Both the position numbers and the translations under genes were made by a program. From Fervidicola ferrireducens (GTDB lineage Bacteria; Bacillota; Thermosediminibacteria; Thermosediminibacterales; Thermosediminibacteraceae): DNA of 61,803 nucleotides. Numbering within the stretch: the stretch's first letter is position 1; each line of letters opens with the position of its first letter. The notes below the pieces were generated by a model, which did not search any database, was not told the DNA's origin, and saw only the letters and a list, made by a program, of their open reading frames with translations. This document shows positions 28,685 through 38,154 of this stretch, one piece after another. The stretch is taken from positions 1 to 61,803 of the forward strand of contig NZ_LOED01000013.1 in assembly GCF_001562425.1 (NCBI RefSeq). Reading direction: 5' to 3'.

Positions 28685-29909
28685 AATAATAATATTCATA
28701 GCAATTTCATTTTGGCTGTTAATTTTTTATTATTCTGTACTGACTACATCTGGATTGATTTTTAGAATCAGAAAAGAAAACGATGTTAAAAATAATTTAG
28801 AAGAATATCCATCTGTTGACATACTTATTCCGGCACACAATGAAGATAAAGTTTTGTTTGAAACGCTGGATTCAATGGCTAATTTGATATACCCGGGAGA
28901 GTTAAAAATTTATGTATTGAATGATAATTCTACAGATCAAACAGGAGATATAGCGGATTATTTTTCAAAGCTTTATAAAAATATATTTCACGTAAAAGTT
29001 CCACCCGGTTTTCCAAAAGGGAAAGCACGAGTATTAAACTATGGACTTTCTATATCTGAAGGCGAAATGGTAATAGTTTTTGATGCGGATAATCAACCGC
29101 AGCCGGATGCAGTTTTGAAACTTGTTACTAAAACTTTGGAAAATAAAAGATATGCAGGAGCTGTAGGGTATGTAAGAACCATCAATATGTATAAAAACTT
29201 TCTAACCAGGATGATAGGCATAGAATTTTTAGTATTTCAACTTTTAATGCAATGCGGACGTTGGCAGCTTTTTAAGCTCGGTTCCCTGACAGGCACTAAC
29301 ATGCTTGTCAAGCGAAAGGTTTTAAAAGAAATCGGCGGTTGGGATCCTTACGCACTTGCAGAAGATGCAGAATTAACAATGCGAATAACTGCAAAAGGTT
29401 ATCTTCTTCCTATCGTACCCGACTCGATAACATGGGAACAGGAGCCAGAAACGTATAAAGTGTGGTTAAGACAGCGGACTCGATGGATGCTCGGAAATCT
29501 GTATATTGTCTCAAAGTTAATTAGAGAGAAAACGTTGCGAAGAAATGCTAATATAGTAAATGCAGTTCAGTTAATATCAATTTATCATTTGTTCGTTGCA
29601 ATGGTACTTGTTTCCGATATTTGGTTTGCAATGGGTATATTAGGACGTATTAATGTTGATTATAAAATCCCATTGCTTATTATCTGGTTTGAATCATGGT
29701 GGGTATATGTGGTGCAGTTAATAGCATCTATTGTTATCGACAAAGAAATTAATGTGGGCAATATCATAATTTCGATGTTGATGTATTTTACTTACGCACA
29801 GTTATGGATATTGCTTCTGATAAGAGCACATCTGACACAACTTAAAAACAGGCTGCAAAGCAAAGATAGCAGTACCTTCATAGTTTGGGATAAAACGGTA
29901 AGATTTTAA
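28674..29909 (+). CDS. Processive family-2 glycosyltransferase (polysaccharide synthase-like)
   Basis: 411 residues, with one amino helix, a GT-A catalytic domain and three to four carboxyl helices. Motifs: VDILIPAHNEDKVL, LNDNSTDQTGD (first Asp), DADNQPQPDAV (DxD), the acceptor Asp in YALAEDAELTMR, and QRTRWMLGN, the Q(R/Q)xRW seen in cellulose, hyaluronan and poly-GlcNAc synthases. It likely polymerises and extrudes an extracellular glycan; the sugar cannot be predicted. Coupled to the degenerate GGDEF gene. No export partners or hydrolases follow; downstream DNA is broken. Confidence 0.82.
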   Translation: MLSKIIIFIAISFWLLIFYYSVLTTSGLIFRIRKENDVKNNLEEYPSVDILIPAHNEDKVLFETLDSMANLIYPGELKIYVLNDNSTDQTGDIADYFSKLYKNIFHVKVPPGFPKGKARVLNYGLSISEGEMVIVFDADNQPQPDAVLKLVTKTLENKRYAGAVGYVRTINMYKNFLTRMIGIEFLVFQLLMQCGRWQLFKLGSLTGTNMLVKRKVLKEIGGWDPYALAEDAELTMRITAKGYLLPIVPDSITWEQEPETYKVWLRQRTRWMLGNLYIVSKLIREKTLRRNANIVNAVQLISIYHLFVAMVLVSDIWFAMGILGRINVDYKIPLLIIWFESWWVYVVQLIASIVIDKEINVGNIIISMLMYFTYAQLWILLLIRAHLTQLKNRLQSKDSSTFIVWDKTVRF

Positions 29910-30573
29910 ATCTACATACTCCTTGCTCTCGTATTGCTTTTGCTTCCCATACTGGAGCTGTTTATCCAGAGAATGTTTACCCTGCATAAAACTAACAGAA
30001 GTTCTTTTTTCCTGAAAATTTTGTTTGAAGGAATAACTAATAAGCGTTATAATATATACAGAAAATCCTGTGTAATTAGAAAGGATAGGGAGAGCGGTAA
30101 GCAGTAATTGCATTCAATTTATTAAAAGGATATATGTATCTCGGCTTGTATTTATATTTTCTATTGTGGTTTGTCACATCAAAGTTAATGGTAAAGGGTG
30201 CGTGCTTTTAATTATACTCAAGGTTTCGATTCATGCAGAACTGCAGATTGAAGCTGTTCTTAAAGGTATGTTATGCTTTGTGCAACCAAAAAAGTTTAAT
30301 AAGGTCGTCTGCAGTATCTATGGGTTTAAAGTAGATGAAAAGATAGAATTGAAGGCAGAAAAGATAGTATGAGCTAGGTTGCATTATATATATTTCGTAT
30401 TTCGCTGGCTTGGCGTGAAAAATGAACGGAGATGGAAGCTTTGCATTATCTACGGTAAAGTGTTCAGGCGGATAGATGTTCGTTTAGTGGTGAGAGTTAA
30501 GGTTCATGAATGGAGCGGGATAGTTAGGGTGGCAGTAAACGTTTGGGAATCACATTTATGGTATTTATTAGCC
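29910..30573 (+). other. Gene-poor spacer; possible relic of a small membrane protein
   Basis: Directly after the glycosyltransferase stop the same frame stays open to 30107 and encodes a hydrophobic helix (IYILLALVLLLLPILELFI) plus a basic tail, but has no start codon. It may be an extension lost by a stop mutation or the remnant of a third gene. From 30108 to the IS30 end at 30574 I see nothing convincing; short frames there lack ribosome sites. Confidence 0.35.
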
Positions 30574-30635
30574 TTAAATTGCAATATTAAATGCGACACA
30601 TTTTTTGGAAACCCGAATGATGTTGGGTTCCTCTA

Positions 30636-31363
30636 TCATAAAGGCTGAAGTTCATAAGTTAGGCGTTCTATTTCCTTGAGAAAGAGTTCTGCTGGTTTGC
30701 AATAGCCCAGGATTTTTCTAGGCAAGGTATTACACCAGTTTTGCGCTCTTTCGATTTGCGAAGGTGATAATTCTTTAATAACCGTTCCTTTAGGAATTAA
30801 CCGCCTGATTAGGCCATTGTGCCGCTCATTGGTGGCCCGTTCCCAAGCTGAGTAGGGATGAGCATAATAGACTTCAATCCCATGGTTACTAAGATTGGCA
30901 AACTCGGTACCATTGTCAGAAGTAATGCTCTTAAATACAAGAGAGAAAAGGGGACCGAATAGGCTTTTTAGCTGTTTTAATGCTTTATCCACTTCCTCGG
31001 CGGTCTTGTTTGCTAAGGGAAGTATCAGATGATAGCGAGTTTTTCTTTCCGTTAGAGTCAGCAGAACATGGTCGCTAGAGCGTTTACCAAGGACGGTATC
31101 GATTTCCCAGTGGCCGAATTCCTCTCGCTTTTCTATACTGTCAGGCCGCTCGCTAATACTCTTGCCATAAAGGCGCTTATGATTTCGAGGAGCCTCCTTC
31201 TTTGGTTTACGTCTTGTTTTTATGAAAAGGTCGATATTTCGAACTTTAACTAAGCATCGGTCAATATAGTTGTAGAGGGTTTTTATGCAGACCATGGATG
31301 AAGAGTCAAAGAGTTTTTCTCGGCGAGCAGTTCCTACTACAGCATCAGGGGACCATTTATCCT
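30636..31363 (-). pseudogene. IS30 transposase, carboxyl part
   Basis: DDE integrase-like domain of IS30 transposases: KSISERPDSIEKREEFGHWEIDTVLG split by the first catalytic Asp, SITSDNGTEFANL (second Asp) and ERHNGLIRRLIPKG with the catalytic Glu in ATNERHNGL. The frame is open upstream to about 31363 (DKWSPDAVVGTARREKLF) but has no start there because the amino region was deleted. Inactive. Confidence 0.88.
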
Positions 31364-31529
31364 AGAGCACAAATTTTATCTCTTTCATAGGGTGTAAGGT
31401 GTTTAAAAGTGCGTTGTGATGTGGTATACTCTGTATTTGGCAAGTATAAAATGATGAATTCGGCAATGAAAAAATGCAGAGTTTGCCATCACGTTGGGTA
31501 ATATTTCTCCCCCAAAGATTGGGGAGATT

Positions 31530-32303
31530 TCAGTTCGCTATACTTGTAATACTGTCCTCTTTGTTGTCTGACTGGTTGACGGCTATCATGGAGAGTGCCC
31601 TCTGCAGGCGGTAGCTCTCCCCTTCAAAGGCCAGAATATGGGCATGATGGACCAGACGGTCGATAAGCGCCGCTGTGAGGCGGTTATCCCCCAGCACAGT
31701 ATTCCATTGGCCAAACTGTAAGTTAGAAGTAACAATAATACTTTGCCTTTCATACGCTTGGGCTACAACGTTGAATAAGAGTTCAGCCCCCTCACGGAGA
31801 AGTGGCACGAAGCCGAGCTCGTCGATGATAATCAGATCGACTTTTTCCAGCTCTGTCATTAGCCGCCGCAAACGTCCCTGACGGTGATTTTCCAACAGGG
31901 CATTGACGAGGTCCAGGCAGCGGTAGAAACGGACGCTTCTCCCTTCCATACAGGCCCGAATCCCCAGGGCGATGGCCAAATGCGTCTTGCCGGTTCCCAC
32001 GGCCCCAAGCGCCAGCACGTTTTCACGGCGCTCGATGAAGGTGAGTTCTGCCAGGTCAGTTATGGTGGTGGAACCTGGCAAAGTAACAGGGCTCCAATCA
32101 AATTCTTCTAATGTCTTATGTGCCGGGAAACCCGCCCGCTTGATGAGGCTTCGGATTTTCTTGGCATGACGTTCCTCAAGTTCGGCTGCGAACAGGTCGG
32201 TCAGGTATTGTTCCCGGTCATGGTAGGTGACCTCCAGGTAAATAGACGGGATATGTGCCAGCTTTAAGGCTTTACATTGCTCCTTCAACGATAGCTTGGC
32301 CAC
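31530..32303 (-). CDS. istB: IS21 helper ATPase IstB
   Basis: AAA+ ATPase that works with IstA to choose targets. Walker A GAVGTGKTHLAIAL, Walker B LIIIDELGFVPL, and the arginine-containing RLTAALIDRLVHHAHIL. I place the start at GTG 32303, 8 bases after GGAAAGGAGG on the minus strand; it overlaps the istA end by about 32 bases, typical IS21 coupling. Confidence 0.93.
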   Translation of the reverse strand: MAKLSLKEQCKALKLAHIPSIYLEVTYHDREQYLTDLFAAELEERHAKKIRSLIKRAGFPAHKTLEEFDWSPVTLPGSTTITDLAELTFIERRENVLALGAVGTGKTHLAIALGIRACMEGRSVRFYRCLDLVNALLENHRQGRLRRLMTELEKVDLIIIDELGFVPLLREGAELLFNVVAQAYERQSIIVTSNLQFGQWNTVLGDNRLTAALIDRLVHHAHILAFEGESYRLQRALSMIAVNQSDNKEDSITSIAN

Positions 32304-33828
32304 GGAGTTCACCTCCTTTCCGGGCCGCCTGTGGCACCAGCCGGTCATATGCTTTGATCTCTGGCGTATAACGCCTGACGCTGTCTGGCGTATAGGTCTC
32401 GTTCAAAATCTCCAGGGGAGTGTCCGGGAATGTGATGCGGTACAGCTTATGACGGATTAAGGCGCTATCCAGCGCATGGTATGCCTGGCATTTCGTGGCC
32501 TCCTCCAGAGCCTGGGCTATAGCCTCAATGGTGAATCCTTCTTCCAGGAGGGTATGAATGAACTTTAGCCGTTCCTGGTATTGCGCCGGATCACATTCCT
32601 CCAGGTACTGCCGAACCTGCTCGGGGAGGAACCGGTACATGGTGGCGTGCCGGGCACCCCTGGGTTTGCGGATAAAAATTCTAAAGTATCCTTTCCAGTC
32701 AATGGGCTGGGTTTTCAACGTGTAGCGGCGCGGGAGGCTGGCTAAACGCTCCTCATTGCGGCTGAAAACCTCCACGCGGTCCCACCAGAGCTTGAGAAGC
32801 ACCCGCTCTCCAATCTGGGCGCTTGGTACCGAATAGACTTCCCCATGGAATTGCACCTGGCCATATTTATTTACACGGGCAGTCTCGAACCGGACTGGTT
32901 CAAAGGGGATTGTGGGCAGGGGAAGGAGTGCTTTTTTGTCCTCCTCCCACAATTCGGCAATTGTAACTTTCTTCTCGTAGTGGGGGCGCTGCATATCTTC
33001 TAAGGCCAACCGGTAAAGCTCAGCCGTTAATTCCTCGTAACTTGAGACCGTCGGGTATGGTATGAGCCAGTTGCGCCGTGTATAGCCCACTTTGTTCTCA
33101 ACGTGGCCTTTTTCGTTGCCCTTGCTAGCGTTACAGAACTTGGCCTCAAACCGGTAGTGGAGCATGAACCGGCGAAAGGTTTCGGTTAATTCCCGTTGTT
33201 CACCTTTCCCAACACTTGCAACTGCTGCCGAAAGGTTATCGAACCAGATTTCCGGCGGAACGCCGCCTATCCACTCGAAAACCCGGATCATAGCGTAGAG
33301 CAAGCACTCCGTATTTTCGCAAGGCAATGGTATACAAAAACCTGCATTGCTGTATGGGAAGGAAAACGCTAAATACTTGATTTCCCTCAGTGCTCCATCC
33401 CACACCATATGGCTAGTCCCAAAATCCACCTGGGCTCGTCCGGGTGGGTGCTCCAACCGTAAGTATTTCTCTTGTGCTTCAGCATATAGTTCTTTTTTGC
33501 GGAAAGATACGTAAGCCCTAACTGTTCTATCCGAACCTTGAAAACCATGTTCTTTGACCAGCTGCCTATGTATAGAGGCTGCGGTGCGGCGTTCTTTACG
33601 TGGCTTGAGCATGTCCTCCATCAACCAGGTATCCACGATGTCCAAAAAAGGTTCCATTACCGGCTGCCGGCGTTTGGTCTGCTGTATGGGTTTATTCCAG
33701 TCGTCTTTTTTAGCATATTTAGCTGCTGTTCGCCAATTGACACCTACTCGCCGGCTGATTTCGGCAATACTACACTCTTCTTTTTCGTAAAGATGTTTGA
33801 TATACTGTTGTTGGGCCATTGCTATCAC
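32272..33828 (-). CDS. istA: IS21 transposase IstA
   Basis: 518-residue DDE transposase. Amino helix-turn-helix (CSIAEISRRVGVNWRTAAKY), then the integrase core: RAQVDFGTSHMVWDG (first Asp), EIWFDNLSAAV (second Asp) and NEKGHVENKVGYTRR (Glu). The carboxyl part is basic. Full length and apparently intact. Confidence 0.93.
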   Translation of the reverse strand: MIAMAQQQYIKHLYEKEECSIAEISRRVGVNWRTAAKYAKKDDWNKPIQQTKRRQPVMEPFLDIVDTWLMEDMLKPRKERRTAASIHRQLVKEHGFQGSDRTVRAYVSFRKKELYAEAQEKYLRLEHPPGRAQVDFGTSHMVWDGALREIKYLAFSFPYSNAGFCIPLPCENTECLLYAMIRVFEWIGGVPPEIWFDNLSAAVASVGKGEQRELTETFRRFMLHYRFEAKFCNASKGNEKGHVENKVGYTRRNWLIPYPTVSSYEELTAELYRLALEDMQRPHYEKKVTIAELWEEDKKALLPLPTIPFEPVRFETARVNKYGQVQFHGEVYSVPSAQIGERVLLKLWWDRVEVFSRNEERLASLPRRYTLKTQPIDWKGYFRIFIRKPRGARHATMYRFLPEQVRQYLEECDPAQYQERLKFIHTLLEEGFTIEAIAQALEEATKCQAYHALDSALIRHKLYRITFPDTPLEILNETYTPDSVRRYTPEIKAYDRLVPQAARKGGELRGQAIVEGAM

Positions 33829-34128
33829 CTCTTGAATTCCCTCCTGCCTTTACCTTTAGTTCAGAAGGGATTATTCTAGAACGTGATGGCAATGTCCTCT
33901 TTTTGCTTAGCTAAGCTATGCACTTTTTGCTGCCGTTTTATGCAATTCTATTATGCCATAAACAGGTATACTCTTGAGTAAGAACCATAGCTGAAATCCT
34001 CCATATGTGTTAGTTTTTGCCAACCAACATCATATCGGGTTTCACGCTATGGTTCAACTATTTTTTGGTGTCGCATTTAATTTTACAATTAACCACTCAA
34101 AATTTGCTTTATGACAGGAGAGTTTAAG

Positions 34129-35184
34129 ATGAAAGTGAAAAAGATTTTAGAAAAAGCGTATTATGAGAACAATCTCACAAAGGATGAGATTAAACTCTTG
34201 CTGATTGCAGAAGGTGAGGATAAAGATCTTCTTTTCAAAACAGCAGACAGGGTAAGGAAAGAGCATATTGGCGACGAGGTTTTTTTGAGGGGACTTATTG
34301 AATTTTCAAGCTATTGCAAAAACGACTGTTTTTACTGTGGACTGAGGCGCAGTAACCTGAGTGCTCAAAGGTACAGAATGCAGGAAGATGAGATAGTAGA
34401 GGTTGCAAAAAGAGCATATCAAATGGGGTACCGCACTGTGGTGCTGCAGTCTGGTGAGGACATGTATTACACCAAAGACAGGCTGTGTTCAATCATAAAG
34501 AAGATAAAAAGGGTGGTTGACGTTGCTATAACACTTTCGATTGGTGAAAGGTCGTATGATGAGTACAAGGCGTTTAAAGATGCCGGGGCGGACAGGTTTT
34601 TGATGAGGTTTGAAACTTCAAATGAAAAGCTATATAGAAAGTATCATCCCGGCATGAGCTTTGAAAACAGGATAGAGTGCCTTAAGTGGCTCAAAAAACT
34701 TGGGTATGAACTTGGGACAGGTTTTTTGATAGGCCTTCCAGGTCAGACGTTGGATGATTTGGCACAGGACATAATTCTTGTAAAGGAATTGGATGCAGAT
34801 ATGATAGGCATTGGACCTTTTATTCCTCATCCACAAACGCCTCTAAAAGATGCAAAAGAAGGTTCAGTTGATTTGACGCTCAAGAGCATTGCCATTTTGA
34901 GGCTTTTGATTCCAGATGCTAATATTCCGGCAACAACTGCACTTGGCACTTTAGACCCGCTGGGAAGACAAAAGGGGCTCATGTGTGGTGCAAACATTGT
35001 AATGCCGAACGTCAACAGCCTTGAGTACAAGCTCAAATATGAGCTGTATCCTGGCAAGATTTGCATAAATGAGGATGCGACAAAGTGCAGAGGATGCATT
35101 GAGTCAATTATTGTTTCGCTGGGAAGGAAGGTCGGGCAGGGGAAGGGACAGAGCAGGCACTACAAAAGAGTTTCTGTGAGCTAA
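34129..35184 (+). CDS. hydE: [FeFe]-hydrogenase maturation radical SAM protein HydE
   Basis: 351 residues. Radical-SAM CxxxCxxC in SSYCKNDCFYCGLRR, then LQSGEDMYY, SLGE-like LSIGERSYDEY, FLMRFETSNEKLYRKYHP, GFLIGLPGQTLDD, GIGPFIPHPQTPL, IPATTALGTLDP and CGANIVMPN, all HydE signatures. Role: builds the dithiomethylamine part of the H-cluster with HydG and HydF, none of which is in the window. ATG 34129 has AGGAG 9 bases upstream; ATG 34111 overlaps that site. Expressed, if at all, from within or beyond the IS30 end. Its base composition and the IS30 next to it suggest acquired DNA. Confidence 0.9.
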   Translation: MKVKKILEKAYYENNLTKDEIKLLLIAEGEDKDLLFKTADRVRKEHIGDEVFLRGLIEFSSYCKNDCFYCGLRRSNLSAQRYRMQEDEIVEVAKRAYQMGYRTVVLQSGEDMYYTKDRLCSIIKKIKRVVDVAITLSIGERSYDEYKAFKDAGADRFLMRFETSNEKLYRKYHPGMSFENRIECLKWLKKLGYELGTGFLIGLPGQTLDDLAQDIILVKELDADMIGIGPFIPHPQTPLKDAKEGSVDLTLKSIAILRLLIPDANIPATTALGTLDPLGRQKGLMCGANIVMPNVNSLEYKLKYELYPGKICINEDATKCRGCIESIIVSLGRKVGQGKGQSRHYKRVSVS

Positions 35185-35186
35185 TT

Positions 35187-35441
35187 TTAATGTGCCATAG
35201 TTTCGTGCAATAGCTTTTTATTTTTGGGCAGGTTACCCCAAGGAGTCATTCCATTCATGTTTTTGCCGAAATGCGGCCGGCTGTAGTTGAAATATGGTAT
35301 CCAATTTTGCGCCATGTTTAGAAACGAACTCCTTGAAGTTGCCTTATTCAAGTTTAAAGCGCAAAACTCCTCATCATCAGGGCAGTGAGAGTGCTCAATG
35401 AAGCAATTTGTCTTTTTTTTTATCCCCGGGATATTAAGCAA
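35187..35441 (-). pseudogene. Transposase relic, integrase-core carboxyl end (IS481-like)
   Basis: 84-residue remnant that reads FIEHSHCPDDEEFCALNLNK, then NWIPYFNYSRPHFGKNMNGM, close to the carboxyl end of rve-type transposases (consensus FIERSHRTDDEEF and RPH-GKGMNGMTP). Catalytic Asp residues and the amino region are missing. Confidence 0.6.
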
Positions 35442-35548
35442 AGATACAGAACATCTTTTAGAACCTTCATAAGTCCTTAAAGAATTTTGGAACTACAAAA
35501 GAAATATTAACCACTTTAAAGAAAAACCCAGATTTTCCGGTAGATGAG

Positions 35549-36822
35549 ATGTTCATGAAGTTTATTACAAGCTACGTTGAAATTCTAAGCAGGTTGATCG
35601 GCAGTGAAAATGCAGAAAAAATTATGAAAATACTACGCGAAGAAATGAAAGACGTCTGTTTTAACTCAAATATTCTTGGTGGTGGTATACCTCTGTATTC
35701 GCTTAATATTGTTTCTGGTGCTCCGGGCAGTGGGAAAATAATATTTGTTCAAAACATTATTTTTAATAGTGCAAGAGATGGCCTTAGGAGTTTATACCTA
35801 ACGACTGTTTCAGAGTCGCAATTTAAGATGGTAAGACATTTACAAGAATTTGACTTTTTTTCTGACGAATTTCTTGGTGATAAGTTTATTTATGGGGATC
35901 TTGGAGCTTTTGTGCGCAAACAAGGTCCTGATAAGATTTTAGGGTACTTAACTGACATGGTTAAAAAGCACAAGCCTAATATAGTTGTGATTGATAGTTT
36001 TAAAGCTATAAGAGACCTCTTCCCCGACGAGAAAACTTTTAAGGCTTTTGTTTATGATCTGGCTGCTACTTTATCAATATGGGAGGTTACTGTGTTTCTT
36101 GTTGGCGAGTATGAGGAAAAGGAATTAACTGTTTTGAGTGAATTTGCAGTTGCTGATGGTATTTTTCACCTTTATGGGCAGGAAGAGAAGAGATTCCAAA
36201 AAAGATATTTGCGTATCCTCAAGATGAGAGGAACTTCTTTTGAACAAGGCGAGCATTTGTTTGAAATTACTCCTGCAGGAATAAAAGTATATCCAAGGAT
36301 AAAACCGGCTGGCAAAGAACTTCAATATGAAGTCAAAACGGAAAAAAAGGATTTGGAATCAAAGGTTTGGACGAAATGCTGAATGGTGGATTGCCAGAAG
36401 GAACTATTACTATAATTTCCGGTGGAACAGGAACAGGCAAAACCACGTTTGCTCTTAAATTCTTGCTTGAGGGAGCCGAGAAAGGCGAAAAGGGACTATT
36501 ACTTTCTTTTGAAGAGCCTCTTGCTCAAATTAAGAGTAATGCCCATTATTTGGGATGGGAACTGGAGAGGTATCTGAAAAATGGTCTTTTGGATATTAAG
36601 TTTATCTCTCCAATAGAACTGGATGTAGATAAACACGCTTTTGAAATAATGGATATGATAGAAAAAAATAATGTGGAAAGATTTGTCATCGATAGCATAT
36701 CTTCTTTTGAAAGTAGCGTGTCTGATATACAAAAGTATAAAGATTATCTCTGGGCAATAGCACAGGAACTAAAAAGGAGACATATTACTACCATATTTAC
36801 AGCACTCAACGAAAGGAAATAA
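35549..36822 (+). pseudogene. KaiC-like tandem RecA-fold ATPase, frameshifted
   Basis: Two KaiC/RecA ATPase domains in different frames. The first (to about 36360) has NILGGGIPLYSLNIVSGAPG with Walker A GSGKI, where the usual Thr is Ile, and Walker B NIVVIDSFKAI. The second (36367-36822) has GLDEMLNGGLPEGTITIISG, Walker A GTGTGKTT and Walker B VERFVIDSISSF. Adding one G to AAAGG at 36361-36365 restores a single frame through KGLDEML. The open frame also extends upstream of 35549 to 35462 without a start codon, and the second domain ends early (LNERK). KaiC-like proteins of this kind often partner with signalling proteins such as the GAF-GGDEF gene downstream. Confidence 0.75.
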
Positions 36823-37383
36823 GATCTGTAATGAAAAATGTATCTATTTTTACAAAGACATATTAGGTTCTCTAGAAGATAAAGTATATTTACTTGTCCT
36901 TATGGGATTAGAATTTATGCCTATTGCTTGGGTACATACGCTCAAAAGATAGGGTTCCTTGTTGTCACACCTAATGGAAATATAGCTGGAACAGATATTG
37001 AGGAAGAGAACACTTTTGTCGCTAAAGCTAATAATATTTACCAAACGATAAATGAGGTTCTTAAGGCCATTCTTGAAAAGAATATTTTAGGATTGCGCAG
37101 ACTTGAACTGAATAGTATTTATGAAATTAGTCGTCTGTTGATCTCGACTGTAGAACTCGACAAGGTTCTGGAGCTTATAATAAACTCCTTGATAATAATC
37201 TACAAGATTGAACTGAGTTTTATTGGTCTACGAGAGGGTGATAAGATTAAGATAATACAGGCTAAAGGTGAGTATGGTCAGCTTTTGGTTGGGAAGGTAT
37301 GGTCGATTGTCAATAGCGGGTTTAAATTGACCCATTTTCAACGGCTTAAAATTGACCCACTCTGGCCTCTTTAAATTAAGAAA

Positions 37384-38154
37384 TTAAGCATTGTTATGTG
37401 GGTTGCCATACAATCCTGTCTTTAACCTGTCTTTCAGGCGATAACTGTTGCCCCGTATGTTGATTATATGAGCATGATGTAACAGCCTATCTAATACTGC
37501 AGTCGCAAGCACGGTATCTCCCATGAGCTCTCCCCATTCTCCAAAACCTTTGTTGCTTGTGAGTATAATACTACCCCTTTCATACCGGGCGCTTATCAAC
37601 TGGAAAAAGAGGTTAGCCCCAAGATCATCAAGCGGAAGATAGCCTACTTCGTCGATAATTAGAAGTTTAGGCCCAGTGTAAATCCTCATCCTCTTTTCCA
37701 AACGGTTTTCCTTGTTGGCCTTCTTTAGGTCTTCAATTAGCCGCGAAAGGCTCGTAAAGTATACTGACATACCCTGCGACAGGGCTTCTATTGCAAGACC
37801 TACTGCAAGATGTGTCTTCCCTACTCCGGGTGGGCCAAGAAATATTACGTTTTCCGCTCTGTAGACAAAAGCCATTGTTGCAAGTTCTCTTATCAACTTT
37901 TCATCAATACTGGGTTGGAACGTAAAATCGAATTCCTTCAGGGTCTTTCTATACGGAAGCCGGGCAAGTTTTGACCTCACTTCGATGTTCCGCCTTTGTC
38001 TTTCGCTAAGTTCAGCTTCGAGCAGGCCGTTTAAGAACTCAATATACGTGGCATTCTCGTGTTGAGCTCTTTCAAGAAGAGCATCGATGAAAACCGCTGC
38101 GTTTAAAAGCCCCAGTTCTTCAAGGTTGGATTTTGCTTTTTCAAGCTCTATCAT
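37384..38154 (-). CDS. istB: IS21 helper ATPase IstB
   Basis: 256-residue AAA+ ATPase: Walker A LGPPGVGKTHLAVGLA, Walker B LLIIDEVGYLPLDD, sensor LTSNKGFGEWGELMGD, and AVLDRLLHHAHI. Starts 4 bases before the istA stop (overlap), so it is translationally coupled. Confidence 0.94.
   Translation of the reverse strand: MIELEKAKSNLEELGLLNAAVFIDALLERAQHENATYIEFLNGLLEAELSERQRRNIEVRSKLARLPYRKTLKEFDFTFQPSIDEKLIRELATMAFVYRAENVIFLGPPGVGKTHLAVGLAIEALSQGMSVYFTSLSRLIEDLKKANKENRLEKRMRIYTGPKLLIIDEVGYLPLDDLGANLFFQLISARYERGSIILTSNKGFGEWGELMGDTVLATAVLDRLLHHAHIINIRGNSYRLKDRLKTGLYGNPHNNA

Larger units (their letters stand above)
31432..33964 (-). mobile_element. IS21-family insertion sequence 1 (intact)
   Basis: 2.5-kb element with istA and istB. 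Left end TGTATTTGGCAAGTATAAAA and right end (complement) TGTTTATGGCATAATAGAAT share TGT, GGCA and an inner CGGCA..AAAAA.TGCA block, and both ends share TTGCCATCACGTT further in. GGTATACTC flanks both sides (31423-31431 and 33965-33973); depending on whether terminal C/G belongs to the element the target duplication is 7-9 bp. It sits inside the IS30 transposase start. Confidence 0.9.
30574..34091 (-). mobile_element. IS30-family element 2, internally deleted and split by IS21
   Basis: The inverted ends are TTAAATTGCAATATTAAATG (from 30574) and the complement of GTGTCGCATTTAATTTTACA (34068-34087). The transposase is on the minus strand. Its start (GGAGG, then ATG-VLTQEYT) lies just inside the right end, is interrupted by IS21 at 31432-33964, resumes as [20 protein letters not shown], then jumps at about 31363 to DKWSPDAVVG, losing roughly 80 residues of the DNA-binding region. 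The right end abuts the hydE leader. Confidence 0.8.

Noticed and set aside
30166-30648. Two short plus-strand open frames between the glycosyltransferase and IS30
   Set aside because: No ribosome sites, no recognisable motifs, and they run into the IS30 end; probably chance frames.
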